The notes under the pieces were generated by a model that saw only the letters and a list, made by a program, of their open reading frames with translations, did no database searches and had not been told where the DNA came from. Made by a program: the position numbers and the translations under genes. 64,000 nucleotides of DNA. It comes from Pseudomonas nitroreducens NBRC 12694 (GTDB lineage Bacteria; Pseudomonadota; Gammaproteobacteria; Pseudomonadales; Pseudomonadaceae). How positions within the stretch are numbered: position 1 is the first letter of the stretch; every line of letters starts with the position of its first letter. Below, one piece after another: positions 26,924 to 36,042 of the stretch. Location of the stretch: NCBI RefSeq assembly GCF_002091755.1, contig NZ_BDAI01000002.1:248001-312000 (forward strand), given 5' to 3'.

Positions 26924-27258
26924 GCGTGAATCGCCTTCTTGTTCTTGTGGTTGCTCCGTGTCGGCAGGGTTCATGGACACCTGGCGACCGGGGCGCACGC
27001 TGGCTGGGTCGATGACATCAGATTCTAGCGACAGCTGTAACCAAGCGTGTACGAAAGTTCGTGCTTCGGCCAGTGCTTCCGGCGCTCTGGAATGCACCGT
27101 ACGTCCCGTAACGCACGGCCCCTGGCTCAGCGACGACATGCCGGGTGGGGGGCAGGCTGTCATCAAATGCGAAGTGCCTGACGCTCAATGCAAAGCACCG
27201 CCACCGGGGCATCTCTACTGTCTGTCCAACAAGTTCGAAATCACTGAAAGGTGAACCG
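26924..27258. other. Divergent regulatory region between AraC and hydrolase genes
   Basis: The 335 bp contain no convincing gene, although both strands are open for long stretches. The AraC frame stays open far upstream. The direct repeat at 27166-27199 is the only structured site I see. Confidence 0.6.
27166..27199 (+). promoter_or_regulatory. Candidate AraC operator, direct repeat
   Basis: AATGCGAAGTGCC (27166-27178) and AATGCAAAGCACC (27187-27199) match at 10 of 13 bases and lie 21 bp apart, two helical turns. This is the usual spacing of AraC-type half-sites, 60 bp before the hydrolase start. Confidence 0.5.
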
Positions 27259-27825
27259 GTGAACAACAATAAATCTTCCACCACCGTCCTCATGGTTCCC
27301 GGCCTGCGCGACCACGTGGCCGAGCACTGGCAGACCCTGCTCCAGCAGCGCCTGCCCAATGTTCGCAGCGTGCCGCCACTGACCGAGAACAAACTCGACC
27401 TGAACGCCCGTATCGAAGCCATTCAGTGCGAGCTTGAAGGCATCGACGGCGAGGTGATCCTGGTGGCCCACAGCGCCGGTGTGCTGATGGTCGCGCACTG
27501 GGCGGCGCGCTACAGCCGGCCGATCAAGGGCGCGCTGCTGGCAACCCCGCCGGACCTGGACGGCGACTGGCCGGCCCACTATCCCAGGCCTGCCGTGCTT
27601 GCCGAGATGGGGTGGGCACCGCTGCCGCAGCAGCCTCTGCCGTTCCCGACCCTGGTGGCGTGCAGCGACAACGATCCGCTGGCCACGCCCGATGCCGTAC
27701 GGCGACTGGCCGAGGCCTGGGGCGCGAGCCTGGTAGAGCTGGGCCGTGTCGGCCACCTCAATCCCGCTTCGGGGTTCGGCGACTGGCCAGAGGCCGAAGC
27801 ACTGATCCAGATGCTGGACCACTGA
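27259..27825 (+). CDS. Small alpha/beta hydrolase, RBBP9/YdeN family
   Basis: The 188-residue product starts at a GTG (27259) with AAGGTGA 6 nt before it. It has the RBBP9-type start TTVLMVPGLRDHVAEHW, nucleophile elbow VAHSAG with Ser, then Asp in CSDNDPLA and His in GRVGHLNPASGFGDW. All catalytic residues are present. Such enzymes are serine esterases or hydrolases of unknown natural substrate. It is the first gene of the set under the AraC regulator. Confidence 0.87.
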   Translation: MNNNKSSTTVLMVPGLRDHVAEHWQTLLQQRLPNVRSVPPLTENKLDLNARIEAIQCELEGIDGEVILVAHSAGVLMVAHWAARYSRPIKGALLATPPDLDGDWPAHYPRPAVLAEMGWAPLPQQPLPFPTLVACSDNDPLATPDAVRRLAEAWGASLVELGRVGHLNPASGFGDWPEAEALIQMLDH

Positions 27826-27859
27826 TCCACCACACCTGACTCAACGACAACCCCCGGTT

Positions 27860-27903
27860 CCGGCGTTCGCGCCGGGGCAGGCCCTCGTGCGCCCCGGCGC
27901 ACG
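27860..27903 (+). other. Two hairpins between hydrolase and DUF1302 genes
   Basis: CCGGCG-TTCG-CGCCGG (27860-27875) is a stem with a stable TTCG loop, followed by GTGCGCC/GGCGCAC (27888-27903). Neither has a T-tract; they may protect or pause the transcript. Confidence 0.5.
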
Positions 27904-27979
27904 CTCTTCCAGAGCAAAGAAGGGGCTGCGGGACGGGCCCGGAAAGCGTCCCGACCACAACAAGAAACGGAGCACACGC

Positions 27980-29827
27980 ATGCATCACCAGAGCAATCCG
28001 AATCGTCCCCTGCAGCGCTGCCTGCTGGCGACCGCAGTCCTCGCCGCCATGGCTGGCCAGCCCCTGCAGGCCTTCGAACTGGACACCGGCAACCCGGACC
28101 TGTCGATCCGCTTCGACAACACCGTCAAGCTCAGCTACGGGCAACGGGTCGAGTCGCCCAACAGCAAGATCGCCGGCACCGCCAACACCAACGACGGCGA
28201 CCGCAACTTCTCCTCCGGCACCCCGGTGACCCAGCGCTTCGACCTGCTCAGCGAACTGGACTTCGTCTACCGCGACAGCATGGGCTTCCGCCTCAGCGCC
28301 GCCGGCTGGTACGACCATGCCTACGATGATGTCGGTTCCGACAACCCGTTCCCCGGCCAGAAGGGCAACGCCGGCCACCTGGTCAGCCGCAACGGCACGG
28401 TAATCGCCCCGCGTGGCGCGCAGCCGGCCACCCACGGCCTGAGCACCTTCGCCGACCGTTACTACAACGGTCCATCGGGCGAGCTGCTCGATGCCTTCGT
28501 CTTCGCCAGCCACCAGGTCGGCGACGACATGCAGCTCAGCGGCAAGCTCGGCCGCCATACCATCTACTGGGGCGAGACGCTGTTCAGCGCCGCCAACGGC
28601 ATCAACTACGGCCAGTCGGCCCTGGACCTGGGCAAGCTCTACAACGTACCGGGCACCGAGGCGAAAGAGCTGTTCATGCCGCGCAACCAGCTGTCCGCCT
28701 CGCTGACGGTAAACCCCGAGCTGACCCTGGCCGCGCAGTACTTCCTCGAGTTCGAGAACTCGCGCTTCCCCGAAGGCGGCACCTACATGGGCCCCTACGA
28801 CATGCTCAACGACGGCGGCAACGTCTTCTGGCTGCCGCTGCCGGCGCAGAATGCTTTCTACGCCGCGCCCCGCGGACACGACCGCGAACCGAACAACACC
28901 GGCGACTTCGGCCTGATGGCCAAGTGGAGCCCGGAGTGGCTCGACGGCACCCTGGGCTTCTACTACCGCAAGACCTCGGACACCCTGCCGGCGGTACTCA
29001 TCGACGCACCGAACCTGCACAAGCCCGGCCTCGCCGGCCTGCAGGGGATGAACTACATCACTGCCTACGCCGACGACATCGATATCTACGGCATCAGCCT
29101 GTCCAAGGAAATCGCCGGCGTGAGCGTCGGCATGGACCTGAACTACCGCGAGAACATGCCGCTGGCGAGCAACTTCACCACCGTCAACTCGACCCTCTAC
29201 GCGGCCGCCAAGCGCGGCGCGGTCAATGGCGCCAACCTGATCGGCGAGCTGCCCAGCGACGGCGACACGGGCCTTGCCCGAGGCAAGACTTTCCACCTCG
29301 TGCTCAACGGCCTGGTGACCTTCGGCGCCACTCCGCTGTGGGACGCCTCGTCGCTAGCGGTGGAAGGCACCCTGACGCACCTGATCGACGTCACCGAAGG
29401 CGAGCAGACCTTCAAGGGCGACTCCAGCTACCACGGTGTCGACAAGGTCACCACCAACGCCTACGCCATGTCGGCCAACTTCACTCCGACCTGGTACCAG
29501 GCTTTCCCCGGCGTCGACCTGTCCATGCCCATGTCCTACAACGTCGGCCTGCACGGCAACTCGGCGGTGCAACTGGGCGGCAACGAGGACGCCGGCAGCT
29601 ACTCCGTTGGCGTGGCCGCGGACTTCCACCAGAAGTACCGCCTGGACCTGAAATACGTTGACGCCTTCGGCCCCTTCGATACCTGCGAGAGCGGCCGCGA
29701 CAACAACACCCCCGGCGCCAACGGCCAGTACCAGTGCATCCCCGGCCAGATCACCTCGCAAGGCGGCCTCGCGCCCCTGCTGAAGGACCGCGGCATGGTC
29801 ACCGCCTCCCTGAAGGCCACCTTCTGA
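27980..29827 (+). CDS. DUF1302 outer-membrane protein
   Basis: The 615-residue product starts MHHQSNPNRPLQRCLLATAV with a signal peptide ending near LQAFE. The DUF1302 pattern is clear: FELDTGNPDLSIRFDNTVKLSYGQRV at the mature end is followed by many amphipathic strands and a closing TASLKATF with terminal Phe, the C-terminal signature of outer-membrane beta barrels. ACGGAG precedes the ATG. DUF1302 genes nearly always stand next to DUF1329 genes and are thought to work with hydrophobic substrates at the outer membrane; the exact role is unknown. Confidence 0.88.
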   Translation: MHHQSNPNRPLQRCLLATAVLAAMAGQPLQAFELDTGNPDLSIRFDNTVKLSYGQRVESPNSKIAGTANTNDGDRNFSSGTPVTQRFDLLSELDFVYRDSMGFRLSAAGWYDHAYDDVGSDNPFPGQKGNAGHLVSRNGTVIAPRGAQPATHGLSTFADRYYNGPSGELLDAFVFASHQVGDDMQLSGKLGRHTIYWGETLFSAANGINYGQSALDLGKLYNVPGTEAKELFMPRNQLSASLTVNPELTLAAQYFLEFENSRFPEGGTYMGPYDMLNDGGNVFWLPLPAQNAFYAAPRGHDREPNNTGDFGLMAKWSPEWLDGTLGFYYRKTSDTLPAVLIDAPNLHKPGLAGLQGMNYITAYADDIDIYGISLSKEIAGVSVGMDLNYRENMPLASNFTTVNSTLYAAAKRGAVNGANLIGELPSDGDTGLARGKTFHLVLNGLVTFGATPLWDASSLAVEGTLTHLIDVTEGEQTFKGDSSYHGVDKVTTNAYAMSANFTPTWYQAFPGVDLSMPMSYNVGLHGNSAVQLGGNEDAGSYSVGVAADFHQKYRLDLKYVDAFGPFDTCESGRDNNTPGANGQYQCIPGQITSQGGLAPLLKDRGMVTASLKATF

Positions 29828-29868
29828 TTTCACGTAAGGCTTCGCTCTCGAAGCAGGAGAAACCCAGC

Positions 29869-31227
29869 ATGAAATTCAAACCCACCCTGATCGCCACCGC
29901 CCTCGGCCTGACCCTCTGCGGTCTGGCCCAGGCCGCTGTCTCCCCGCAGGACGCTGCCCAGCTGGGCAGCACCCTGACCCTGGTCGGCGCCGAGAAAGCC
30001 GCCAGCAGCGACGGCTCGATTCCCGCCTACGCCGGCGGTCTGACCAACGCCCCGGCCGGCTTCAAGGCCGGCGATTCCATGCGCCCGGACCCATTCGCCG
30101 GCGAGAAGCCGCTGCTGGTGATCGATGGCAAGAACGTCGAGCAGTACAAGAACCAGCTGTCGGCCACCACCGTCGAGCTGGCCAAGCGTTATCCGACCTT
30201 CCGCGTCGACGTCTATCCGACCCACCGTAGCGCCGCGCTGCCGGATACCGTGCTGGAAAACAGCAAGAAGAACGCCGTCACCGCGCAGTCCCTGGAAGGC
30301 GGCACGGCCATCGACAACGCGCTGCCGGGCGTGCCGTTCCCGATTCCGCAGACTGGCGCGGAAGCCATGTGGAACTTCCTGCTGCGCTACCAGGGCGTGA
30401 ACATCAAGGCCAAGTACGACTCCTGGAACGTCGACGCCTCGGGCAGCGCGAACCTTGCCACCACCGGCCAGGCCTTCATCAACTACCCGGTGTACGAAGA
30501 CCTCACCCAGCCGGTGAAAGGCTCCGAGGTCTACTACCAGATGAAGCTGTACTACAGCGGCCCGGCCCGACGTGCCGGCGAGGCGATGATGCTCAAGGAC
30601 GCCGCTAACCCGCTGCAGCAGCCGCGCCGCGCCTGGCAGTACCTGCCCGGCCAGCGTCGCGTGAAGCTCGCGCCGAACCTCGCCTACGACACGCCGAACC
30701 CCGGCATGGCCGGCGCCGGCACCTACGACGACGTGTTCGTCTTCAACGGCGCGCTGGACCGCTACGACTGGAAGCTGGTGGGCAAGCAGGAAATGATCGT
30801 GCCCTACAACACCTACCGCCTGACCTATGCCAGCGACATCAAGCCGGTAGTCACGCCCAACCACCTCTCACCCGACTACGTGCGTTGGGAGAAGCACCGC
30901 GTGTGGGTCGTCGAAGGCACGCTGAAATCCGGCGCGCGGCACATCTACGCCAAGCGTCGCTTCTACCTCGACGAAGACAGCTGGGTGGCCCTGGCTTCCG
31001 ACCAATATGACGCTCGCGGCCAGCTCTATCGCGGCTCCTTCGCCTTCCTCAGCCAGAGCTACGACAAGCGCATCCCGGACGCGACGCCGTTCATGATCTA
31101 CGACCTGACTGCCGGCTCCTACAACATCAACGGCGTCGTCGGCCCGTATGGCGGCATCAGCTACATCGACCCGCTGGCCAAGACCCAGTGGTCCCCCGAG
31201 GCGCTGGCCGGTAGCGGTATTCGCTGA
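29869..31227 (+). CDS. DUF1329 periplasmic/outer-membrane protein
   Basis: The 452-residue product has a signal peptide (ALGLTLCGLAQA, cleavage before AVS) and the DUF1329 features LTLVGAEKAASSDGSIPAYA and RRAWQYLPGQRRVKLAPNL. The domain has a LolB-like lipid-binding fold in related proteins. Its GGAG-type ribosome site is AGCAGGAG. It follows DUF1302 by 41 bp, the standard order. It probably carries a hydrophobic ligand between membranes; this is an inference from the family. Confidence 0.88.
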   Translation: MKFKPTLIATALGLTLCGLAQAAVSPQDAAQLGSTLTLVGAEKAASSDGSIPAYAGGLTNAPAGFKAGDSMRPDPFAGEKPLLVIDGKNVEQYKNQLSATTVELAKRYPTFRVDVYPTHRSAALPDTVLENSKKNAVTAQSLEGGTAIDNALPGVPFPIPQTGAEAMWNFLLRYQGVNIKAKYDSWNVDASGSANLATTGQAFINYPVYEDLTQPVKGSEVYYQMKLYYSGPARRAGEAMMLKDAANPLQQPRRAWQYLPGQRRVKLAPNLAYDTPNPGMAGAGTYDDVFVFNGALDRYDWKLVGKQEMIVPYNTYRLTYASDIKPVVTPNHLSPDYVRWEKHRVWVVEGTLKSGARHIYAKRRFYLDEDSWVALASDQYDARGQLYRGSFAFLSQSYDKRIPDATPFMIYDLTAGSYNINGVVGPYGGISYIDPLAKTQWSPEALAGSGIR

Positions 31228-31237
31228 CGAAAGAAGT

Positions 31238-31258
31238 GGCGGCTCCCCCGGAGCCGCC
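31238..31258 (+). other. Intra-operon hairpin
   Basis: A perfect 9-bp stem GGCGGCTCC/GGAGCCGCC with a 3-nt loop lies between the DUF1329 and YCF48-like genes. No T-tract follows, so it more likely stabilises the upstream mRNA than ends transcription. Confidence 0.55.
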
Positions 31259-31282
31259 GCTGCTCTACCCGAGGAAAGCTCC

Positions 31283-32359
31283 ATGCAGATCCCCTTCAAG
31301 CGCCTGTTATTCCTGGGCGCGTTGCTGCTGGCGGGCGGCGTCCAGGCTGGCGAACAGGCTGATGGTTTCGTCGACGTGCTCGACCTGCCGGCGGCCTACA
31401 GCAACGCACCGAGCCGCGTACCGCTGCTGGCCGTCACCCGTGCCGGCAACAGGCTGGTGAGCGTCGGCCAGCGCGGCCATATCCTGTACTCCGACGACGG
31501 CGGCAGCCACTGGCGCCAGGCCGAAGTGCCGGTCAGCTCGGACCTGACTGCCGTCTACTTTCCGACGCCGAACGAGGGTTGGGCCGTGGGCCACGATGGC
31601 GTGGTGCTGCACAGCGCCGACGGTGGCATCCACTGGGAGCGCCAGCTCGATGGCCGGCAGATCGGCCAGCTGATGCTCGACTACTACGCCGCCCATCCGC
31701 AGCCGGACAACGCTACCTGGCTGGAGCAGGCGCGGCGATTCAAGGAGGAGGGCGCCGACAAGCCGTTCCTCGACCTGTGGTTCCGCGATGCCAATGAAGG
31801 CTTCGTGGTCGGTGCCTTCAACCTGATCCTGCATACCCGCGACGGCGGGCGCACCTGGGAGCCCTGGAACCATCGCATCGACAACCCCCAGGCGTTGCAC
31901 CTGACCGCCATCGCGGCCAGCGGCGATGACCTGTTCATCGTCGGCGAGCAGGGCCTGTTGCTGCGCCTTTCCCACCAGCAGGAGGGCCAGCAGGAACGCT
32001 TCGTCGCCCTGCCATCGCCCTATGCCGGCAGCTTCTTCGGCGTGGTCGCGCAGCCTGGCCTGGTGTTCGCCTACGGCCTGCGCGGGCACGCGGTGCGCAG
32101 TGTCGACGGTGGAGAGAGCTGGAGCGCGGTCGACACCGGCCTGCCGGTGAGCCTGACCGCCGCCAGCTTCGACGCCAGCGGCCGGCTGTACCTGTTCAGC
32201 CAGGCTGGCCAGGGGCTGGTCAGCGATGACCGCGGTGTCAGCTTCAAACCGCTGGAACTGGCCGAGCGCCTGCCCGTCAGCGGCGCCGTGGCCGGCCCCG
32301 GCCGCCTGCTGCTGGTCGGCACCCGCGGCGTTCGCGAGAACGCCATGCCGGTGCGCTGA
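31283..32359 (+). CDS. YCF48/BNR-repeat exported protein
   Basis: The 358-residue product has a signal peptide (LLFLGALLLAGGVQA) and beta-propeller repeats with the BNR/Asp-box pattern SDDGGSHW, SADGGIHW, TRDGGRTW and SVDGGESW about 50-90 residues apart. It resembles YCF48/HCF136-type propellers. These are often found with MMPL/RND transporters of this kind and may help assembly or act as a periplasmic partner. GAGGAAAG precedes the ATG. Confidence 0.86.
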   Translation: MQIPFKRLLFLGALLLAGGVQAGEQADGFVDVLDLPAAYSNAPSRVPLLAVTRAGNRLVSVGQRGHILYSDDGGSHWRQAEVPVSSDLTAVYFPTPNEGWAVGHDGVVLHSADGGIHWERQLDGRQIGQLMLDYYAAHPQPDNATWLEQARRFKEEGADKPFLDLWFRDANEGFVVGAFNLILHTRDGGRTWEPWNHRIDNPQALHLTAIAASGDDLFIVGEQGLLLRLSHQQEGQQERFVALPSPYAGSFFGVVAQPGLVFAYGLRGHAVRSVDGGESWSAVDTGLPVSLTAASFDASGRLYLFSQAGQGLVSDDRGVSFKPLELAERLPVSGAVAGPGRLLLVGTRGVRENAMPVR

Positions 32360-32403
32360 GTGCGCCGGCCCTTCATAAGAACAAGAGAAAGAGAGACAGC
32401 CTG

Positions 32404-34839
32404 ATGGTCGACCTCAAGCAAGGCGAGATGCCTGTAGTCCGCGAACTGCGGGACTTCGACGCCCACAGCGGCAACCTGCTGGAGCGCCTGGTGTTCAACC
32501 ACCGTGCGCTGTTCATCGCCCTGATTGCCCTGGTCACCCTGGTGCTGGGCTACATGGCCGTGACCCGCCTGGAGATGCGCCCGGCCTTCGAGAAGATGAT
32601 CCCCCACGGCGATCCCTACATCCGCAACTACCTGGACAACCGCGCCGCGCTGCGCGGCCTGGGCAACTCGGTGCGGGTGGTGGTGGAGAACCCCAACGGC
32701 GACATCTTCGACCCGGCCTACCTCTCCAGCCTGCGGCAGATCAGTGACCAGCTGTTCCTCAGCCACGGCGTCGACCGCGCCTGGATGAAGTCGCTGTGGT
32801 CGCCGGCGGTGCGCTGGACCGAGGTCACCGAGGAAGGCTTCCAGGGCGGCCCGGTGATGCCCGACGGCTACGACGGCAAGCCCGAGGCCATCGGCCAGTT
32901 GCGCCAGAACATCGCCCGCGCCGCCATCGTCGGTAGCCTGGTGGGCAACGACTTCCGCTCCAGCATGCTGGTGGTGCCGCTGCTGGACCGCGACTCGGCC
33001 ACCGGCAAGGGCATCGACTACCGCGAATTCTCCCGTGCCCTCGACGAGCTGCGCCTGAAGTACGAATACCTGGGCGATGCCCGGGCCTTCGCCGCAGGCG
33101 AAGAGGGCAAGGGCGCAGTACGCCTGCACGTGATCGGCTTCGCCAAGCTGGTGGGCGACCTGATCGATGGTCTGCTGCGGGTGATGCTGTTCTTCGGCCT
33201 GGCGGTGGTCACCGCCTTCGTCATCATCGTCCTCTACACCCGCTGCCTGCGCAGCAGCCTGCTGGTGATCGGCTGCTCGCTACTGGCGGTGGTCTGGCAG
33301 CTCGGCCTGGTGGCCTGGTTGGGTTACGCGCTGGACCCGTACTCGATCCTGGTGCCGTTCCTGATCTTCGCCATCGGCGTGTCCCACGCCACCCAGAAGA
33401 TGAACGGGATCATGCAGGACATCGGCCGTGGCACCCACAAGCAGGTGGCCGCGCGCAACACCTTCCGCCGCCTGTTCCTGGCCGGCGTCACCGCGCTGCT
33501 GTCGGATGCGGTGGGCTTCGCCGTGCTGATGCTGATCGACATCCCGGTGATCCAGGACCTGGCCATCGCCGCCAGCATCGGTGTGGCAGTGCTGATCTTC
33601 ACGTCGCTGCTGATGATGCCGGTGGCGCTGTCCTATGTCGGTGTCAGCCAGCGTGCCGCCGAGCGCGCCCTGCGCGAGGAACGTCAGGTGGATCGCCGGC
33701 AGGGCCTCGGCAAGCTGTGGGCGCTACTGGATCACTTCACCGAGCGGCGCTGGGCGACTATCGCCCTGGCCGTGGCGGCGCTGCTCGGCGCGGGAGGGCT
33801 GCTGGTCAGCCAGCACCTGCAGATCGGCGACCTCGACGCCGGCGCGCCGGAGCTGCGCGCCGACTCGCGCTACAACCGCGACAACGCCTACATCACCAGC
33901 CATTACGCGCTCTCCAGCGACCTCTTCGCGGTAATGGTGAAGACCGCGCCGGAAGGCTGCCTGAACTACCGCACGCTGATCCTCGCCGACCGCCTCGGCT
34001 GGGCGCTGCAACAGCACGACGGTGTGCAGGCGACGACCTCGCTGGTCAACGCGGTGCGCCAGATCACCGCCGGCACCTACGAGGGCAACCCCAAGTTCGC
34101 CAGCCTGCAGCGCAACCAGGACGTGCTCAACTACGCCGCCCAGCAGGCCTCGGTGAACACCCCGGAGCTGTTCAATACCGAATGCTCGCTGATGCCGGTG
34201 ATCGCCTTCCTCAAGGACCACAAGGCGCAAACCCTGGACGAAGTGGCCGGCATCGCCGAGAACTTCGCCCGCGCCAACAGCACCCCGGACCGCCAGTTCC
34301 TCCTCGCCGCCGGCAGCGCCGGCATCGAGGCGGCGACCAACCGCGTGGTGCGCGAGGCCAACCACCGCATGCTGTTCTACGTCTATGCGGCGGTCGGCAT
34401 CTTCTGCCTGATCACCTTCCGCAGCTGGCGCGCAACCCTGGTCGCGCTGCTGCCGCTGGTGCTCACCTCGATTCTCTGCGAGGCGCTGATGGTGATGATG
34501 GGCATCGGCGTGAAGGTCGCCACGCTGCCGGTGATCGCCCTGGGCGTGGGGATTGGAGTGGATTACGCGCTCTACCTGCTCAGCGTGCAGCTGCAGTTGC
34601 AGCGGGCCGGGCTGCCACTGTCGGTGGCGTATCAGCAGGCGGTCGCCTTCACCGGCAAGGTGGTCGCGCTGGTTGGCGTGACCCTGGCAGCGGGTGTGAT
34701 CACCTGGGCCTGGTCGCCGATCAAGTTCCAGGCGGACATGGGCATCCTGCTGACCTTCATGTTCCTCTGGAACATGCTCGGGGCGCTGATCCTGATTCCG
34801 GCGTTGTCGCATTTCCTGCTCGGTGGGCGGAAGCTCTGA
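32404..34839 (+). CDS. RND/MMPL-family lipid-type exporter
   Basis: The 811-residue product has the two-fold RND plan: a first membrane segment (LFIALIALVTLVLGYMAVTR), a periplasmic domain, five membrane segments from about 265 to 420, then the same again. It lacks the length of drug-type RND pumps (about 1000 residues) and fits the HpnN/MMPL group that moves lipids or sterols. In the second half GVGIGVDYALYLLS carries the acidic residue in a membrane segment used for proton coupling. It ends the AraC-linked gene set. Confidence 0.87.
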   Translation: MVDLKQGEMPVVRELRDFDAHSGNLLERLVFNHRALFIALIALVTLVLGYMAVTRLEMRPAFEKMIPHGDPYIRNYLDNRAALRGLGNSVRVVVENPNGDIFDPAYLSSLRQISDQLFLSHGVDRAWMKSLWSPAVRWTEVTEEGFQGGPVMPDGYDGKPEAIGQLRQNIARAAIVGSLVGNDFRSSMLVVPLLDRDSATGKGIDYREFSRALDELRLKYEYLGDARAFAAGEEGKGAVRLHVIGFAKLVGDLIDGLLRVMLFFGLAVVTAFVIIVLYTRCLRSSLLVIGCSLLAVVWQLGLVAWLGYALDPYSILVPFLIFAIGVSHATQKMNGIMQDIGRGTHKQVAARNTFRRLFLAGVTALLSDAVGFAVLMLIDIPVIQDLAIAASIGVAVLIFTSLLMMPVALSYVGVSQRAAERALREERQVDRRQGLGKLWALLDHFTERRWATIALAVAALLGAGGLLVSQHLQIGDLDAGAPELRADSRYNRDNAYITSHYALSSDLFAVMVKTAPEGCLNYRTLILADRLGWALQQHDGVQATTSLVNAVRQITAGTYEGNPKFASLQRNQDVLNYAAQQASVNTPELFNTECSLMPVIAFLKDHKAQTLDEVAGIAENFARANSTPDRQFLLAAGSAGIEAATNRVVREANHRMLFYVYAAVGIFCLITFRSWRATLVALLPLVLTSILCEALMVMMGIGVKVATLPVIALGVGIGVDYALYLLSVQLQLQRAGLPLSVAYQQAVAFTGKVVALVGVTLAAGVITWAWSPIKFQADMGILLTFMFLWNMLGALILIPALSHFLLGGRKL

Positions 34840-34869
34840 GGACATAGCCGCCCGCCACAGCGGGTCTTT

Positions 34870-34939
34870 GTTCGCGAGCAAGCTCGCTCCTACAGGGTGC
34901 GCCATGGTGCTCTTTGTAGGAGCGAGCTTGCTCGCGAAC
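34870..34939. repeat. REPIN (two inverted REP copies)
   Basis: Two perfect inverted 25-bp REP copies (34870-34894 and 34915-34939; core GGAGCGAGCTTGCTCGCG) are joined by 20 bp. The pair can fold into one long hairpin and lies between the convergent RND and LysR genes. Confidence 0.92.
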
Positions 34940-34996
34940 GCCCAACGCGGGCCCTGCCGGATAGCCTCCACCCATCCTACAAGAGCATTTCGCTCC

Positions 34997-35890
34997 TCAA
35001 TCAAACGCCGGAATCGCCTCCAGCTCGTGCAGCAACCAATCTGCGAACTCTCGCGCCAGGGCCTGGTTGCCGTGGGGCGGGATGATCAGGAAGTAGGGGT
35101 GGGGCGCTGGGAAGTCGATGTCGAACAGGCGCACCAGGCGGCCCTCGGCCAGCTCCTCGCCGGCCAGGATGTGGTCGCTGATGGTCACGCCGCCGCCGGC
35201 CAGCGCGGCGCGGATGGTCAGGTAGGCGTCGGGCAGGAAGACGTTCTGCCGCGCCTGCAGGCCGGGTACGCCGGCGGCGAGGAAGTAGCGGCTCCAGTCG
35301 AAACCATCGTCCTCGTGCAATAGCACCTGGCGCGCCAGGTCGCGCGGTTTGCGCAGGTGTTCCTGGGTGTTGAGCAGGCGGGGGCTGCATACCGGGAAGT
35401 AGCGGATGTCACCCAGCGCGGCGAAGCGCTGGCCTTCGATGTGCGTCTCGCCGAAGGAAATCACCATGTCCACCTGGCCCAGGTCGCTGCTCATCGGCAG
35501 CAGGTGCAGGGCGACTTCCTGGTAGTTGCGCAGGAATTTCTCCAGCAGCGACGACACCCGTGCCAGCAGCGCCGGGGCGCAGGCGATGCGCAGTTCGCCG
35601 GCGGGTTCCTCGCTGGGCAGGGCACGGCGGATGTCGCGCAACTGGTCGAAGGCGCTGCTGATCTGCTGGCTCAGCTGGCGCCCGGCGGCGGTCAGTTTCA
35701 CGCCCTTGCCCTGGCGCTCCACCAGCGCCATGCCCAGCTCTTCTTCGAGCTTCTTCACCTGGTGGCTGACCGCCCCGTGGGTGACGTGCAGCTCCAGCGC
35801 CGCACGGCTGATGCTGCCTTGCCGGACCAGCGCCTCGAAAGCGCGCAGGGCGATGAGGGAAGGCATTCGGAACGCACTGTTCTGACGCAT
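34997..35890 (-). CDS. LysR-family regulator, GcvA-like
   Basis: The 297-residue product has the N-terminal helix-turn-helix (ALRAFEALVRQGSISRAALE, THGAVSHQVKKLEEEL) and a PBP2-type effector domain. The sequence resembles GcvA/AmpR-type regulators. It is divergent from the ABC importer operon and shares with it a 152-bp region with a 20-bp inverted repeat, so it probably controls that operon in response to the imported compound. Confidence 0.9.
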   Translation of the reverse strand: MRQNSAFRMPSLIALRAFEALVRQGSISRAALELHVTHGAVSHQVKKLEEELGMALVERQGKGVKLTAAGRQLSQQISSAFDQLRDIRRALPSEEPAGELRIACAPALLARVSSLLEKFLRNYQEVALHLLPMSSDLGQVDMVISFGETHIEGQRFAALGDIRYFPVCSPRLLNTQEHLRKPRDLARQVLLHEDDGFDWSRYFLAAGVPGLQARQNVFLPDAYLTIRAALAGGGVTISDHILAGEELAEGRLVRLFDIDFPAPHPYFLIIPPHGNQALAREFADWLLHELEAIPAFD

Positions 35891-35902
35891 GGAAGACCTT
35901 TT

Positions 35903-35966
35903 TGTGTGAATTTGACTAACGATTCAGGTGGAAATCTATTGAATTGTCGTTAGTTAAATTTGCACA
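35903..35966. promoter_or_regulatory. Candidate LysR operator, long inverted repeat
   Basis: TGTGTGAATTTGACTAACGA (35903-35922) and TCGTTAGTTAAATTTGCACA (35947-35966) are inverted copies matching at 17 of 20 bases, 24 bp apart. They lie between the divergent LysR and ABC ATPase genes. Confidence 0.65.
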
Positions 35967-36042
35967 GAAGATGGCCCCAAGCCAATCCAAAAAAAGCACC
36001 AAGCCAACACCGATCAACAAGAAAAACGGCTGGAGACCCGCC

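Noticed and set aside
34870..34939. Inverted repeats considered as an attachment site or integron site
   Set aside because: The sequence is a typical REP doublet and no integrase is present.
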